This document shows, piece after piece, positions 6,700 to 16,600 of a stretch of DNA of 23,154 nucleotides; the first letter of the stretch is position 1; each line of letters opens with the position of its first letter. Position numbers and translations under genes: made by a program. The notes beneath the pieces are model-generated. The model was not told the origin of the DNA. It ran no database searches and worked only from the letters and a program-made list of their open reading frames with translations. Source of the stretch: a virus. The stretch covers positions 7,863 through 31,016 of IMG/VR virus record IMGVR_UViG_3300029448_000238. The stretch is one strand, 5' to 3'.

Positions 6700-8022
6700 A
6701 TGAAAAAGTTCTTCCTGTTTAGAAGACAAGAGGTGTCTAAATCGAGCACCTTTGCGTCAGACTCTGGAGTAGGCCTAGACCTCCTTGGGGTGTCTGCCGA
6801 CTTGCTTGCATTTATGACGGCGGAAGAAGGGAAGGTAAAGATCGTCTTTAACAATGCTACCCCCTACGAAGACAACAACCTTGTCGATGGGGACTCTATG
6901 CAGAAGACCAGCGTAACCGTAGGATGTGAGGTGGGGAAAGAGCTGGATGTGATAGAGTCTATCATGAAGTTTGTCGGTAGCGAGACCGTAAGGTCTAACG
7001 TCATGAAGTTTGACGCAGTCGATGGATTCTCTAACCTAAAAAACGTAAGCCTTTCTGGTGTCTCTGATGTCGTCAGTCAAGTCAGGAAGACTCCTGTAGA
7101 GCGCACAAGTGGAGAAGCTTCTACACGTACGTTCCTTGGCGGGACAGCTGGGACAGCTCTTGGGACCCCCAACACTATACAAGGCATTGATTTTGGATCA
7201 ACAGACGCCAAGCCTATTATTGACTATAATGAGTCTGGTATTACGGTTTCATCAGGAACTACTATTAACGGGTGGACAAATGCTGGCACTGGAGGGACAG
7301 ATTACAACGCTACAACAAACGGCTCCCCTAACAAAATCACGGCTGTAGGAAGAACTGGTAGCGGACTTTCTACCGTTGCTGCAGAAGTAACTACTGTAAC
7401 CTACTTCATCGTTTCCACAGAGTTTTTTGTGGAGGGCAGTTTCACTATGTATATGGTTCTTTCAGAAACCCCATCTAATATTATAACTAACAATGGAGGT
7501 AGGGTTATGAGAGGTAACTTCTTTTCTAGTGACGGCGGGACATGCTTTGGACTGGGTGGTCTTAACGAACTTGCAGAGAATAAGTTTGCAATACGCTTTG
7601 ACACCTTTACAGGGGCTCCTGCTACTGGATCAGGAAACGTAGCTCAGCAAACGACCGATGAGTCTCAGATAGAAACAATAGCTGTGCTTGTTGTCCGAAG
7701 AGATGATAATAACGTGATTTACATTCACGACAACACGGGTCAAGTTGTTTCAATAATATCAGATCAAAATAATTCTTTTACACCTGAAGATGCAGAGGCA
7801 GGGTTTATTGAAGTCGAAACTATAGATCCAACAAGCCTTAATGCGTCAGGCAGAACTGATGGCAACCTTGCTATAAAGAATTTTGGCCAAGGCCTCGGCG
7901 CTGAGGAGCCAAAGTTTGCGGGACACATAGGTCGATTTGGAGTTATTCAAAAAGATATAGGCACAGAGCGAGCCGCCAAACTCGCTACTGATTTGCACAG
8001 TTTATACAAACCAATTTCTTAA
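6700..8022 (+). CDS. Lectin-like (concanavalin-type) virion fibre protein (440 residues)
   Basis: The start is the ATG after the promoter; a nearby ATG at 6695 runs into a stop after two codons. Residues 1-130 form an N-terminal unit (KVKIVFNNATPYEDNN, then VTVGCEVGKELDVIESIMKFVG) that could anchor the protein on the particle. Residues from about 140 to 437 resemble a laminin-G/concanavalin A-like jelly roll: SFTMYMVLSE near 246, AIRFDTF near 300, IYIHDNTGQV near 345, and a final strand GHIGRFGVIQKDIG near 407 followed by ERAAKLATDLHSLY, which is the usual ending of such domains. The likely role is binding host surface glycans. It shares a transcription unit with the next gene. Confidence 0.6.
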   Translation: MKKFFLFRRQEVSKSSTFASDSGVGLDLLGVSADLLAFMTAEEGKVKIVFNNATPYEDNNLVDGDSMQKTSVTVGCEVGKELDVIESIMKFVGSETVRSNVMKFDAVDGFSNLKNVSLSGVSDVVSQVRKTPVERTSGEASTRTFLGGTAGTALGTPNTIQGIDFGSTDAKPIIDYNESGITVSSGTTINGWTNAGTGGTDYNATTNGSPNKITAVGRTGSGLSTVAAEVTTVTYFIVSTEFFVEGSFTMYMVLSETPSNIITNNGGRVMRGNFFSSDGGTCFGLGGLNELAENKFAIRFDTFTGAPATGSGNVAQQTTDESQIETIAVLVVRRDDNNVIYIHDNTGQVVSIISDQNNSFTPEDAEAGFIEVETIDPTSLNASGRTDGNLAIKNFGQGLGAEEPKFAGHIGRFGVIQKDIGTERAAKLATDLHSLYKPIS

Positions 8023-8033
8023 TTTATTTAATT

Positions 8034-8891
8034 ATGGCACAACAAACAAGAAGGGCTCCTGGACGCCCTAAAAAAGTCCAGACACCAAAGGTCGAAGAGT
8101 CTAATGTTGTTGAAACAGAAGCTCCTAAAAACAAACCTTCTACTACAATCAAGTGGCAGGAGAAGAAGGAAAACAGATTGTCTGCCGAAGAGTGGCAAAC
8201 AACAGGGAATAAAACTCCTATTGCTTTGATTATTAAGCAAAAAAATGTCACTGTTTTTGACGCTAGTCAAAATAAGATCCGCTCCATCAGATACTGTCCA
8301 AACGAAAACTCTATTTGGACAGAAGAGCAAAGTGAGTTTGCCCAAGTAGGAGCAATCATATTTAGAGAGGGAAGATTGATGGTTCGATCTGACCAACCCA
8401 ATCTTAAAGCTTTCTTGAAGGCCCATCCTGGGAATGAAGCTAACGGCGGATCGACCTTTAAGCAAAGAAACGTACAAAAGAAGATTGACGAAGAACTTCA
8501 AACAGAGTTTCAAGCTGCAGAAGTTGTATCAATCGTTCGAGACAAAGATATCTTGGACCTGATTCCTGTTGCTATTTACTTTGGTGTCAATACAGACGCT
8601 AAGTCAAGCGAGATCCGTCACAATCTTTTGCGTATTGCAAAAAGAGATCCAGAAGCTTTCATGGCTTCTTTTGATTCTCCTCAAGTTCAAGCTAGAGCAG
8701 AAATTCAACAAGCTATTGATTTCCAAATCGTATCTCAAAAAAGCAATGGGGCATATTGGACAGACTCCAATACTCTCATTGTAAGCACCCCAGCGGGTAT
8801 GGATACAATCGACGTGATGACTAGGTTCTGTTTGACAGAGAAAGGGTCTCTAGTTCGAGAAAGGATTAAAGACGAGCTTGCTAAGCTGTAA
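8034..8891 (+). CDS. Conserved phage-type protein with AT-hook-like N-terminus (285 residues), function unknown
   Basis: Residues 6-14 read RRAPGRPKK, close to the AT-hook core (G-R-P flanked by basic residues) that binds the minor groove of A/T-rich DNA. The next 45 residues are charged and probably disordered. From about residue 60 a folded body begins: TPIALIIKQKNVTVFD, IRYCPNENSIWTEEQ, GAIIFREGRLMV, LKAFLKAHPGNEANGGSTF, then helical segments and a terminal ERIKDELAKL. This pattern is familiar from uncharacterised proteins of large tailed phages, but I know no function. It is 11 bases downstream of the lectin-like gene and ends just before a terminator. DNA binding is inferred only from the N-terminus. 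Confidence 0.6.
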   Translation: MAQQTRRAPGRPKKVQTPKVEESNVVETEAPKNKPSTTIKWQEKKENRLSAEEWQTTGNKTPIALIIKQKNVTVFDASQNKIRSIRYCPNENSIWTEEQSEFAQVGAIIFREGRLMVRSDQPNLKAFLKAHPGNEANGGSTFKQRNVQKKIDEELQTEFQAAEVVSIVRDKDILDLIPVAIYFGVNTDAKSSEIRHNLLRIAKRDPEAFMASFDSPQVQARAEIQQAIDFQIVSQKSNGAYWTDSNTLIVSTPAGMDTIDVMTRFCLTEKGSLVRERIKDELAKL

Positions 8892-8894
8892 GAG

Positions 8895-8923
8895 AGAGGC
8901 CCAAACGGGCCTCTTTTCTTTTT
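8895..8923 (+). terminator. Rho-independent terminator
   Basis: Bases 8895-8902 (AGAGGCCC) pair perfectly with 8907-8914 (GGGCCTCT) around an AAAC loop, followed by a T-rich tract to 8923. It starts 3 bases after the stop codon of the upstream gene and runs into the promoter box at 8925. Confidence 0.88.
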
Positions 8924-8924
8924 G

Positions 8925-8933
8925 TATATTTGC
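8925..8933 (+). promoter_or_regulatory. Promoter -7 box TATATTTGC ahead of the neck/tail genes
   Basis: Exact TATATTTGC copy, one base after a terminator T tract. It ends 3 bases before the ATG at 8937, the same spacing as at 907-919, so a leaderless mRNA is predicted with a start near 8936. Confidence 0.75.
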
Positions 8934-8936
8934 TAC

Positions 8937-9737
8937 ATGATATCGGTAATAGAAGTCTACAACGCCGTACGCGATATGGCCAACCAAGATCAGAAAGGAT
9001 TCATTACTCCCGTCATGTTCAATTCCTTTGCTGCAGCGGCACAGAGGAACGTCTTTTCCAAGATTGCGGATAAGGCTGTTGCTGCCAAAGCAGCTAGGAT
9101 TAGGGGGATAGATTTGGAAGAATCTGACTCTGTCCTGATCAAGTACAAGAACTTTATGTCCAACTATGAGAAGACCGTAAACCTTACTCAAGGCGGATAT
9201 GACTCTTCTGGAGGCACTGTCTTTTCCTCAGGGGACGCTGTAGAGACTCAGCCCTTTGTCAAACCCCTAGACTGCTATACCATAATCTCCATATTCGATG
9301 GTGATGGCGATAGCGAATACAAAAACTTTGAGATGGTTTACAACTCAAGGGATATGGCAAGGATTCTTAGAAGTAACCTTTCTGCCCCTACAGCGGAGTT
9401 CCCTGTTGCTTTGATATCAAACAACATTGAGATCTTCCCTGATGCTGATTCAGTCTCTGATGTCATAAAGCTTCACTACTACAGAGTGCCTTCTTCAAGG
9501 ACTATTGTTACTGGTCAGCTAAGGGCTGGCTCTGTTGACCCCAACAGATCTCCCAGTGTGTCTGTATTTAACACTGGCGTGTCTAGCGGTGGGGCTATGA
9601 ACCCTAGTGAAAGCAGAAACTTTGATTTGCCTGAGGATATGTTCCCAGATCTTATGGAAGAGATTATGAGCATGATAGGCATAAACCTCCGAGACCCGCT
9701 TTTGATAAAGGTGGCTCCTAAAGTAGTCAAGAAATGA
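8937..9737 (+). CDS. Neck/ring-type virion protein (266 residues)
   Basis: I choose the ATG at 8937; an in-frame TTG at 8922 lies inside the terminator/promoter and cannot be the start if that promoter is used. The N-terminus MISVIEVYNAVRDMANQDQKG, then FITPVMFNSFAAAAQRNVF, matches a pattern known from structural proteins of Bacteroidetes phages, including crAss-like ones (V-Y-x-x-V, N-K/Q-D-Q-x-G, T-P-x-x-F-N, A-x-x-A-Q). The C-terminal part has FPVALISNNIEIFPD, then IKLHYYRVPS, then LPEDMFPDLMEEIMSMIGINLRDP, which fits a protein that stacks in a ring. It overlaps the next gene by ATGA. A neck or head-tail ring role is inferred from this and from the next two genes. Confidence 0.6.
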   Translation: MISVIEVYNAVRDMANQDQKGFITPVMFNSFAAAAQRNVFSKIADKAVAAKAARIRGIDLEESDSVLIKYKNFMSNYEKTVNLTQGGYDSSGGTVFSSGDAVETQPFVKPLDCYTIISIFDGDGDSEYKNFEMVYNSRDMARILRSNLSAPTAEFPVALISNNIEIFPDADSVSDVIKLHYYRVPSSRTIVTGQLRAGSVDPNRSPSVSVFNTGVSSGGAMNPSESRNFDLPEDMFPDLMEEIMSMIGINLRDPLLIKVAPKVVKK

Positions 9738-10606
9738 GTTACGTAGATTACTCTACAAAGGGGATGGCCTACCTTCCCCTTCGCCAGATTATAGATGATT
9801 TTTTAATCACCAATGACGCAGACGATTATACTGCTAACGTATCTGACGTTACTGTAAGAAACCTTGCTCTTCGTGGCATTAGAGAGTTTGGCTTTGACGT
9901 AACAACACGTGTAAAGTCTCTTAAGCTGGCAATCGACAGTTCCAATGACACTGTTATTCTACCTACAGACTTTGTAGATGTCATCAAGGTTGGTGTTGTA
10001 GATGGTGATGGTATCATTCGCGTTATGCGTCACAACAAGAACATCAACTTCTCTCAGAAGATTGATTCAGACGACGCGACAGCTACTGATGTTGATGCAG
10101 AGGATGGTCCTCTTATGATTCAGCAAAACGCTGATCTTATCCCCAACAAGACTGACGACAAGACAGCTACTTCAGGTAGTGAAGAAGGCAACTCTGACAG
10201 CCTTAGAGAGGATGTTTTTAGAAACTACCTTTATCAAAACACTATCGGCGCTCTCTACGGAATGGGTGGGGGAGTAGGGGCTGGCGAGTATAGAGTAAAT
10301 CTCGATCAATTTAGACTTGAGATTGCCACTAACTCTTCTGTCACAGAGGTTGTTATAGAGTACATCTCTGACGAGGCTCGTAGCACCAACCCTTTGATTC
10401 ACGTGTATGCAGAAGAAGCCTTGAGGTCTTACATATACTACAAGGTCTGCGAAAGAAAGAGAAACGTCCCTGCGGGAGAGAAGGCTAGAGCCAGAGCTGA
10501 GTACTACAACGAAAGGCGCAAGGCTAGAGCTAGGATGAACTCCGTCTCAAAAGACGACATCCTTGGTATGTTGAGAAAGAACTTTAAGCAGGCACCAAAA
10601 TACTAA
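9734..10606 (+). CDS. Head-tail connector/adaptor-like protein (290 residues)
   Basis: The order of elements fits connector proteins of podoviruses: a helical start with VRNLALRGIREFGFDVTTRVKSL (residues 42-64), a beta region with VILPTDFVDVIKVGVVDGDG (75-95), a variable acidic loop with a low-complexity stretch (110-160), then YRVNLDQFRLEIATNSS and VVIEYISDEAR, and a long helix with EEALRSYIYYKVCERKRNVP and KARARAEYYNERRKARARMN. The LP-x-D-F-V-D/Y and x-x-E-Y-I-S elements are those I know from tail tubular protein A-like and crAss-like neck proteins. The ATG overlaps the upstream stop (ATGA) and its stop overlaps the giant tail gene (TAATG), so the three are co-translated. Confidence 0.6.
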   Translation: MSYVDYSTKGMAYLPLRQIIDDFLITNDADDYTANVSDVTVRNLALRGIREFGFDVTTRVKSLKLAIDSSNDTVILPTDFVDVIKVGVVDGDGIIRVMRHNKNINFSQKIDSDDATATDVDAEDGPLMIQQNADLIPNKTDDKTATSGSEEGNSDSLREDVFRNYLYQNTIGALYGMGGGVGAGEYRVNLDQFRLEIATNSSVTEVVIEYISDEARSTNPLIHVYAEEALRSYIYYKVCERKRNVPAGEKARARAEYYNERRKARARMNSVSKDDILGMLRKNFKQAPKY

Positions 10607-13600
10607 TGGCTACAAATAAAGTATACCCTAGAATCCTTTCTAAGTCCAGCGATGCTAGGCTAAGAAAAAAAACAGAGATGCTCGATGCAGTCAATGTGCG
10701 GGCATATGAGTCTAATGACGAGTACCATGGTGATTCAGGTGAGGAGACATCAGGGGGCAACGAAGGTATTCTAAAGCCTGTACGAGGCAATGAGCTTGTA
10801 GATATACAAGAGGCTATAAACGACCCAGAGGGTCGAGGGCGCTCAGGAGGATACAGCGTCATTGGAAGCGTTTCTGATGAGGCTAGAGGCAGCATATACT
10901 ACTTTATGTGGCATAGCGACCCAACTAAGCACGCTGTCTTGCGGTATGTTGACGGCGAGGAAAAAGAGCTTGCTACGATTATCCAAACAAAGTGGCTCAA
11001 CTTCTACTACAACTCTGTGGTTCAAGGGAGTATCACGCATGTTTCTAGCGCTGAGTATGGTCAGGGTACGGGAGAAAAGGCCTTCTTGTACTTCACGGAC
11101 AACTACAATGAGCCTAGGTGCCTGGACATTGAGGCGTGCTTAACGACTTCTCTTAACACATTGACTGACAAGGATATAGTTGAGTTTATCTCTCTTTGTC
11201 CTATAACACCTACGCGGCCTATATTTTTTGAGTGGGACTATGACCCTTCTATTACGATAAGTAACTTTGCAAACTCTAGAGGCGTTCAGTTTGCTTATCA
11301 AAACGTATTTAAGAATGGTACGGTAAGTGCTTTTTCTGTGTATTCCAAGCTGGCTGTCAACCCAGCATACCTGTCTCAAGGTTCTGATCCTACACCAGAG
11401 GTAGACGCATACAACTACATAAAGGTTAGAATACCTACTCAGAGCGATAACGTAGAGTCTATCCGTCTCTACGGAAGGGAGGGCAACCAAGGCCCATGGT
11501 TCTTTATTGACGACTTCAGAGAAAGCGAGACGGCTAATGGAACTTCTTGGTACGGTCCAAACGGAGGATACTATACGTCTCTTTCTAACGGCGACCCTGC
11601 CGTTCCTGTAACGTACAACACGTTTAAGTACTACAACAACAACGTTGTATCATACGTGCCTGAGGATATAACCTTCAAGCAGTTTGATAGCGTACCTAAG
11701 CTTGCAGAAGCTATAGCCCTGTCTAACGATAGGATTTTTATGGGCAACTACGTAGAAGGATTCGATAAGGTTGACGTCTCTGCAAGGCTGTCTTACATAT
11801 CTAGAGAGCGGCCTGACGACTTCACCTCTCTTGACATCAATATGTTTTCTGAAGTCAGAGAAATTGGCAGCCAAGGGGGGGTGAAGAACAGGATTAGTGG
11901 GTATAGGCTAGATATGTCTGATGCTCCAGCTAGTATTGAGGCTGGGACCACACTAAACATCAACATTACAATAAACCCTGACGCCAACATACACCTTTAT
12001 CAATCTAAGGATAGCTTTCACTCTAGCGTCTTTACGACGTTTAATGACCCTAATGACCCAAGCCTTCTTCAGGATAAAGTTACAAATCCTAATAAACAAA
12101 GCAGTAGTTTTTTTAACCCATTAAGGCAGTGTGCAGGTAAGGTTTCAGATCAAACTCGCTCTAAGTTTGGAAAATCGTTTACTATAAAAGATATAGGATT
12201 TGATCCTTTGGCTTCTGTTACTGGAACTTCGCAGAATCAGGCTTCAGCCTCATGGTCCTCTACTGATGGTGAGATAGATGTAGCGTATGGTACATCGGCT
12301 TCTAACCCCCTTATCATACAAGGGAAGCCTATGTCTTTTTTTCTTAGAATCTTTATAAACAACACGATTACTAAGTCTGACCTCTCTAACCTCATAGGCG
12401 AGATTCTTTCAGGCAAAGAAGTTATCCCACCAAGAGTTGGTGGTGGTGGCCCTGGGCAGATTGTTTCTAATGATGTATTGGTTCTTGACGTAAAGAACAC
12501 TGCTGGGTATCAGGTGAACTGCGGTCTAGGAGACTTGAGCTACATTCAAACAGGTGATTCTAACTCAAGAAAAATTTGTTTTGTTGTAGAAAGGGCTTTG
12601 GCAGAGCAGACATCTGGGCCACAGGGCGTACCTCCTTGCGGTTACTTTATTCTTAATAAGGCAGATGTTGTTTTTGGATTGAATAGAGTTAAGAACAACA
12701 CCAATGTCTTTGACCCTAGTAGGAAATACGATTCCTTTACTTACGAAGACCTTGCTTTTGCTGGCACGCCTTCTGCTCAAACAGATGATGTGTTCTTTTC
12801 TCTTGACTTAAAGTCTATAAGTAACGAGCAAGTTCTTACTTGCCTTCCTGACATGAGAGGTGGATACATGCCAACTTCAAATGTTGCAGTAGGTAAAGCT
12901 GTTGAGGTGTTTTTTGACAACAACAATACCATTTCCGACGCCCCAGACTTTTCTGATGCAGGTCCTAATGGCCAAAACATGGGGGGGCTTAACACAATTT
13001 TCCGATGGGTCTGCGTTGGTGCAAGCACGTCATATAGACTTAAAACTGGGTCTATCAGCCCTTCAGAACTTCTTGGAAGATTTGGACCATCTTGGAGTAG
13101 AGAAGATGTTTCAAGCATCATTAACGGCAATTATGTTGGGGGTAAGTTTGCAAATATTGGAGTAAATAGTGTTCAGTTTACTGCTACTAATTTGGCTGGT
13201 CAGCTTTTCCCCATAGATTTAGTAACTACTACTAGTCCTGTATTTACAGAGCAAATCAAAAGGCTTGTTGGGTTTCTTAAATTTCCTGGGAGGTCAGTAA
13301 GTGTTGGAGGAGTAGAAACGGATGATGGAGGTATTGTTTTTAGGGATGGTAACGACGGTCAGAGCGTTGTAGGCACCCTTCAGGTCGGATCTATTGTCTG
13401 TACAAGAGATAGAATTATAGGTGAGCTAAATAGACAGTTTGAGGCTGACATTAACGAGGTTGATAACGCTCAGTCAGTTATAATAGACCTTCTTGGGTAC
13501 AGTATTGTTGATGGAGAGTCAGGACCAGGTAGCAATAATAATGTTGGGTCTATAAACTCCTCCATGGTCAGAGATGGTATTTTGTATCACTATGCTGGCC

Positions 13601-16600
13601 AAAGCTTGTCACCTGGCCCAACTGCAGCGACCTTCCAGCAGCTTTATAATCCATTGGGCACTGGAGAAGGAAATATTTTTGGGATTAACGGTAACTTTGG
13701 AACAGATGGCCAAGTAGCCACTAACACAGGCACAGGTAGTTTTGAATTAGCCCTAGGGTATTACACCAATGTCTTTGACAACTATATGGGTTACCTAGAT
13801 ACAGCTGGGCTCACACCTACAGATCTTACATCTACAAACTTAAACGAAGATATAGAAACATACGATGGGCAGCTTGATAAAGACATAAAGCTGTCAGCTG
13901 CAAACATTTCTGTAGAAGCTGCGCTGCTTGAGATTTCCGAGAATGTATATCAAATTACAGATCCATTGGGATGGTATAGACAGTTTATACCCAACATAGA
14001 AATAACTCTTCAGCAGTCGTTTATACAGTTTTCTGGAGGTGACGCAGCAGACAGAAAGACTTTTAAAAGCAACGCCAACCACAGCTTTGGTATTGTATAC
14101 TCTGATTTCTATGGGAGGCAAAGCAGTGTGTTTCCTTTGGGGTCTGCTTTTGTACCTCCATACGAGCAACAATCTAATGGTAATGGGGGAGCTGTAGATA
14201 TGCAGATAAACCTTCTGCACGACCCTCCTGAGTGGGCTCACTCATATCAGATGGTTTATGGGGGTAATACATCTTACAACCAGTTTATTCAATACTCAGC
14301 GGGCGGGGCTTTTGTTTTGCCTAATGTGTTTGAAGAAAATGACGATCAGGGCTCTGTATCGACAGGCAACATATACGTATCTCTAAACTATCTGCAAGAG
14401 AACTCTGACGTATCGTATGCAAATGCTTTTGGCGCTAAGCCTTCAGACGGGTCTGATAGGTTTTACGAGTACCGCCCAGGCGATAAGCTTAGAATTATAT
14501 CTTATTACGAAGGGGGAGCTAGGCGCTTTGCCAACAACTATGTATTTGACGTGGTGGGTACTGCTACGCTTGGTGATAGTGATAACCCCTTGCATCCATT
14601 TAATGACGGCGATCCTGTCCCAAACTTTAAAAAGGGAAGCTTTGTCATCTTGAGAAACAATCCTCAGGCGGTTGGCTTTAGCGTTTCGTCGATTAAGGCT
14701 GGCCTTAACACCTTGCCTTCGACTGATTCTTTGTGGAACAACAGGTGCATCTTTGAGCTGTACTCTCCTGCTTCTTTGCAGGATCTAGAGGAAAGGCCTT
14801 TTTATGAGATGGGGGAGTCGTACAAGGTTATCAAAGACACCACTGGTGCAGAGCCAGTGATTACTCACCAGTACAACCCTATGGTTTTGACTGATGGTGA
14901 CGTATACTTTAGGCGCCATGCTGTCAACCTGCCTACACTTTCTGGAGGTGACTACCAAAGTATCATCAACGCGGAGGCTGCATCAACGCCTTCTTTCTTT
15001 AACTACTACCTGGAGTCTTCTACCTTCAACGACAACATCGTCAATGCAGACCAGCACGACTACGGAAGGATAAAGGCTGTGGTTCCTAATGCCTCAGAGA
15101 TAAGGCGGTACGCTAGTGTCATCTTCTCTGATCAAGACGACTACTCTGATACGCAGCTTAGACTTAACTCTTTTGATGCTACGAAGAGACCGTTTAAAGA
15201 TCTCCCCAATACGTACGGAAACATTGGGTGCATATTGGACTACAACGACTCTCTTTTTGTTTTGCAACAAACCAAGGTTAGTCAGTTGCCAGTCAACAGA
15301 ACAATCTTGTCCGATGTCTCAGGCAACGATGCTGTCGTTGCTACATCTAAGGTTCTTGGAAATCAAAGATACTATGCTGGTGAGAACGGATGTGACACCA
15401 ACCCAGAGTCCGTAGCGGTTGTAGGGAACACTATATACTGGGTCAACAAGCAAAAAGCTAAGGTTTATAAGTTCAACCCAGCTAATGGCATTACAGCCAT
15501 CTCTGATATAGGCATGAAGTCTTACTTCAAAGACCTTTTTGATGGGTTGAGCATCCTTAATAAGGCTTCTGGCGGCACCCTTAGGGTGGTAGGCGGCTAT
15601 GACCCTACGCATGATGAGTACATACTATCTGCTTACGATCAGGAGATGTACGACTTTACCCCTGACGTCATACCAGACCTTGAGGAAGAAGCGCCTGACG
15701 AGGATACTTTTGACGATCAAACTATAGACACTACAGGAGACCTTACTGCTGAAGAAGAGGCTGCGTTGCAAGCTTCTCTAGATGCGGCGCTGGCAAATCA
15801 GGCCAATGATCTAGCCACTATTGCAGATCTGCAGCAACAGATACAAGATCTTTTAGCTCAGATAAATACAGAGACAGATAATAATGACGGTATACCTCCT
15901 GAGTCTATTTATGACCTCAATGAAGAGATCATAGAGATAAACAACGAGGCTGACGATCTTGTGGAGCTTATTATTCAAAATGTAGATGCTCAAGTAGCTG
16001 ACCATCAGGCTACTCTGGATTTGGCCAACACGGTTGTAGCAGCTGCTGGAACTCTTATTGAGCAGCTTGGGTTTAGCAATAACATTTTTGACCCAAGCAG
16101 TCCGTTTATAGACTTGCAAAACGATCCAGTAACTTTCTTAGGCGTTGATTACGACACGGGATTGGATGCTGCAGCTGCGGTGGTTTCAGAGAGAGACGCG
16201 GCTCAAGCTTTTGCTGATGCCTTTCTTGACGGAGACGATCAAGAAGAGGTGCGTTCTGGCCAACCTTTTGTATTTACGATTGGTTATGGTGCAGGACCTA
16301 ACCCTGATCCAGAATCTTTTATTGCTCTTAACGACAACGCTACGTACAACTCAAGAAAAAATGAGCTAAACCTGGTGAGGCAGGCGATAGCTACTTTCGG
16401 TACTACAGAGCTAATTGACGATCTAAAGGGCGACGTTGATACTTTGACTGGAGAGGTTACCTCTTTGGAAGGCGACAAGCAAGATCTTCTAAACCAGATA
16501 TATCAACTGGCTTTTGAGATGGAGGGCGGAGGCATCCCTGATGTTGATGTGCCTAACCCCAATGACATTGATGCCGAGCTGAGTGACTTTACAGAGGCGT

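Noticed and set aside
8028-8513. A 161-codon open frame on the - strand
   Set aside because: It covers the start of the AT-hook-like gene, has no promoter-like box upstream, and its product has no domain-like features.
8922-8936. Upstream TTG start extending the neck gene by five residues
   Set aside because: The extra codons lie in the terminator T tract and in the promoter box itself; the ATG at 8937 fits the leaderless spacing also seen at 919.
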